Below are positions 63,920-64,000 of a stretch of DNA of 64,000 bases, in pieces. Source of the stretch: an uncultured Flavobacteriales bacterium (GTDB lineage Bacteria; Bacteroidota; Bacteroidia; Flavobacteriales_G; Salibacteraceae); NCBI GenBank assembly GCA_913020435.1, contig CAJVZZ010000014.1, positions 25,932-89,931 of the forward strand. Reading direction: 5' to 3'. Numbering within the stretch: position 1 is the stretch's first letter; every line of letters begins with the position of its first letter. The notes under the pieces are model-generated. The model was not told where the DNA came from. It saw only the letters and a list, made by a program, of their open reading frames with translations, and ran no database searches. Position numbers and translations under genes: made by a program.

Positions 63920-64000
63920 TTAAAAGTTGCAATAATTATCATACTTCGTTAGAGCACCTGTACCAGCAACAATCGCCCAAAAGAAACATTTAAAAGATTT
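63920..64000 (-). CDS. C-terminal end of an unidentified gene
   Basis: The last 26 codons of a leftward gene that begins beyond the right edge. The end contains a hydrophobic stretch (FFWAIVAGTGAL) and then polar residues. Too little is present for a family call; a terminal membrane helix is possible. Confidence 0.4.
   Translation of the reverse strand, partial: KSFKCFFWAIVAGTGALTKYDNYCNF

Overview
The window is AT-rich bacterial chromosome from a member of the Bacteroidota, most likely the Flavobacteriales and probably marine or free-living. This rests on several things visible in the sequence. Promoters carry the Bacteroidota -7 box TAnnTTTG rather than a proteobacterial -10. Shine-Dalgarno sequences are rare and TTG starts frequent. 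There are type IX secretion (T9SS) C-terminal sorting domains, many lipoproteins, two TonB-dependent receptors, a PorE-like OmpA/propeller protein, LytTR-type two-component genes, and Bacteroidota-typical families (DUF4292, DUF3098, DUF2141). The species cannot be named from sequence reading alone.

Layout. 0-8.4 kb: the start of a class I fructose-bisphosphatase, a GNAT acetyltransferase, rmlA, a polyprenyl diphosphate synthase, a TIGR01777-type epimerase, then a signalling cluster of a propeller/Y_Y_Y histidine kinase followed by two LytTR response regulators. 8.4-16.4 kb: tadA and aspS diverge; then a leftward translation cluster rplM-rpsI-rpsB-tsf-pyrH-frr with its promoter, leader hairpins and terminators visible, preceded by a YceI-like lipoprotein. 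16.4-21.6 kb: DUF2141 protein, moeA, a polysaccharide flippase, dut, an EGF-motif lipoprotein and a threonine dehydratase. 21.6-22.6 kb: a decayed stretch with a T9SS-domain remnant and a palindromic repeat. 22.6-28.4 kb: a PurF-type amidotransferase, two secreted proteins, and a divergent XRE regulator whose upstream region holds three 20-bp-phased palindromes and whose 3' end is a 12-copy CAGA repeat. 28.3-33.1 kb: a leftward envelope operon (nucleotidyltransferase, TPR lipoprotein, DUF4292 lipoprotein, EnvC-like M23 protein). 33.1-42.4 kb: a long empty gap, a large secreted protein of unknown function, Hsp20, a TonB receptor with a small Cys-rich partner, an Nfu-type Fe-S protein, a cyclase-family hydrolase and the PorE-like protein. 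42.7-51.3 kb: tRNA-Phe, then coaX, an outer-membrane protein, a TPR protein, lptC, a two-helix membrane protein, a CNNM/CorC protein and a PpiD/SurA chaperone, ending in a strong terminator and a PKD lipoprotein. 51.3-64 kb: a TonB receptor, leuS, ftsX-DUF3098-uppP-truB, a histidine kinase with a duplicated sensor module, hemW, a [2Fe-2S] ferredoxin, a flavin-reductase-like protein, a decayed tRNA with an intact terminator, a lipoprotein, and two small genes at the edge.

Most of the window is housekeeping and envelope biogenesis: nucleotide-sugar and lipid-carrier metabolism (rmlA, nucleotidyltransferase, flippase, uppP), LPS export (lptC), outer-membrane folding (PpiD/SurA type), division (ftsX, EnvC type), translation and cofactors. 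No phage, insertion sequence, CRISPR array or recognisable defence system was seen. The least explained parts are the XRE/tandem-palindrome/CAGA-repeat locus with its divergent secreted proteins, the duplicated-sensor kinase, the one-kinase/two-regulator LytTR cluster, the Cys-rich TonB-receptor partner, and the decayed tRNA.
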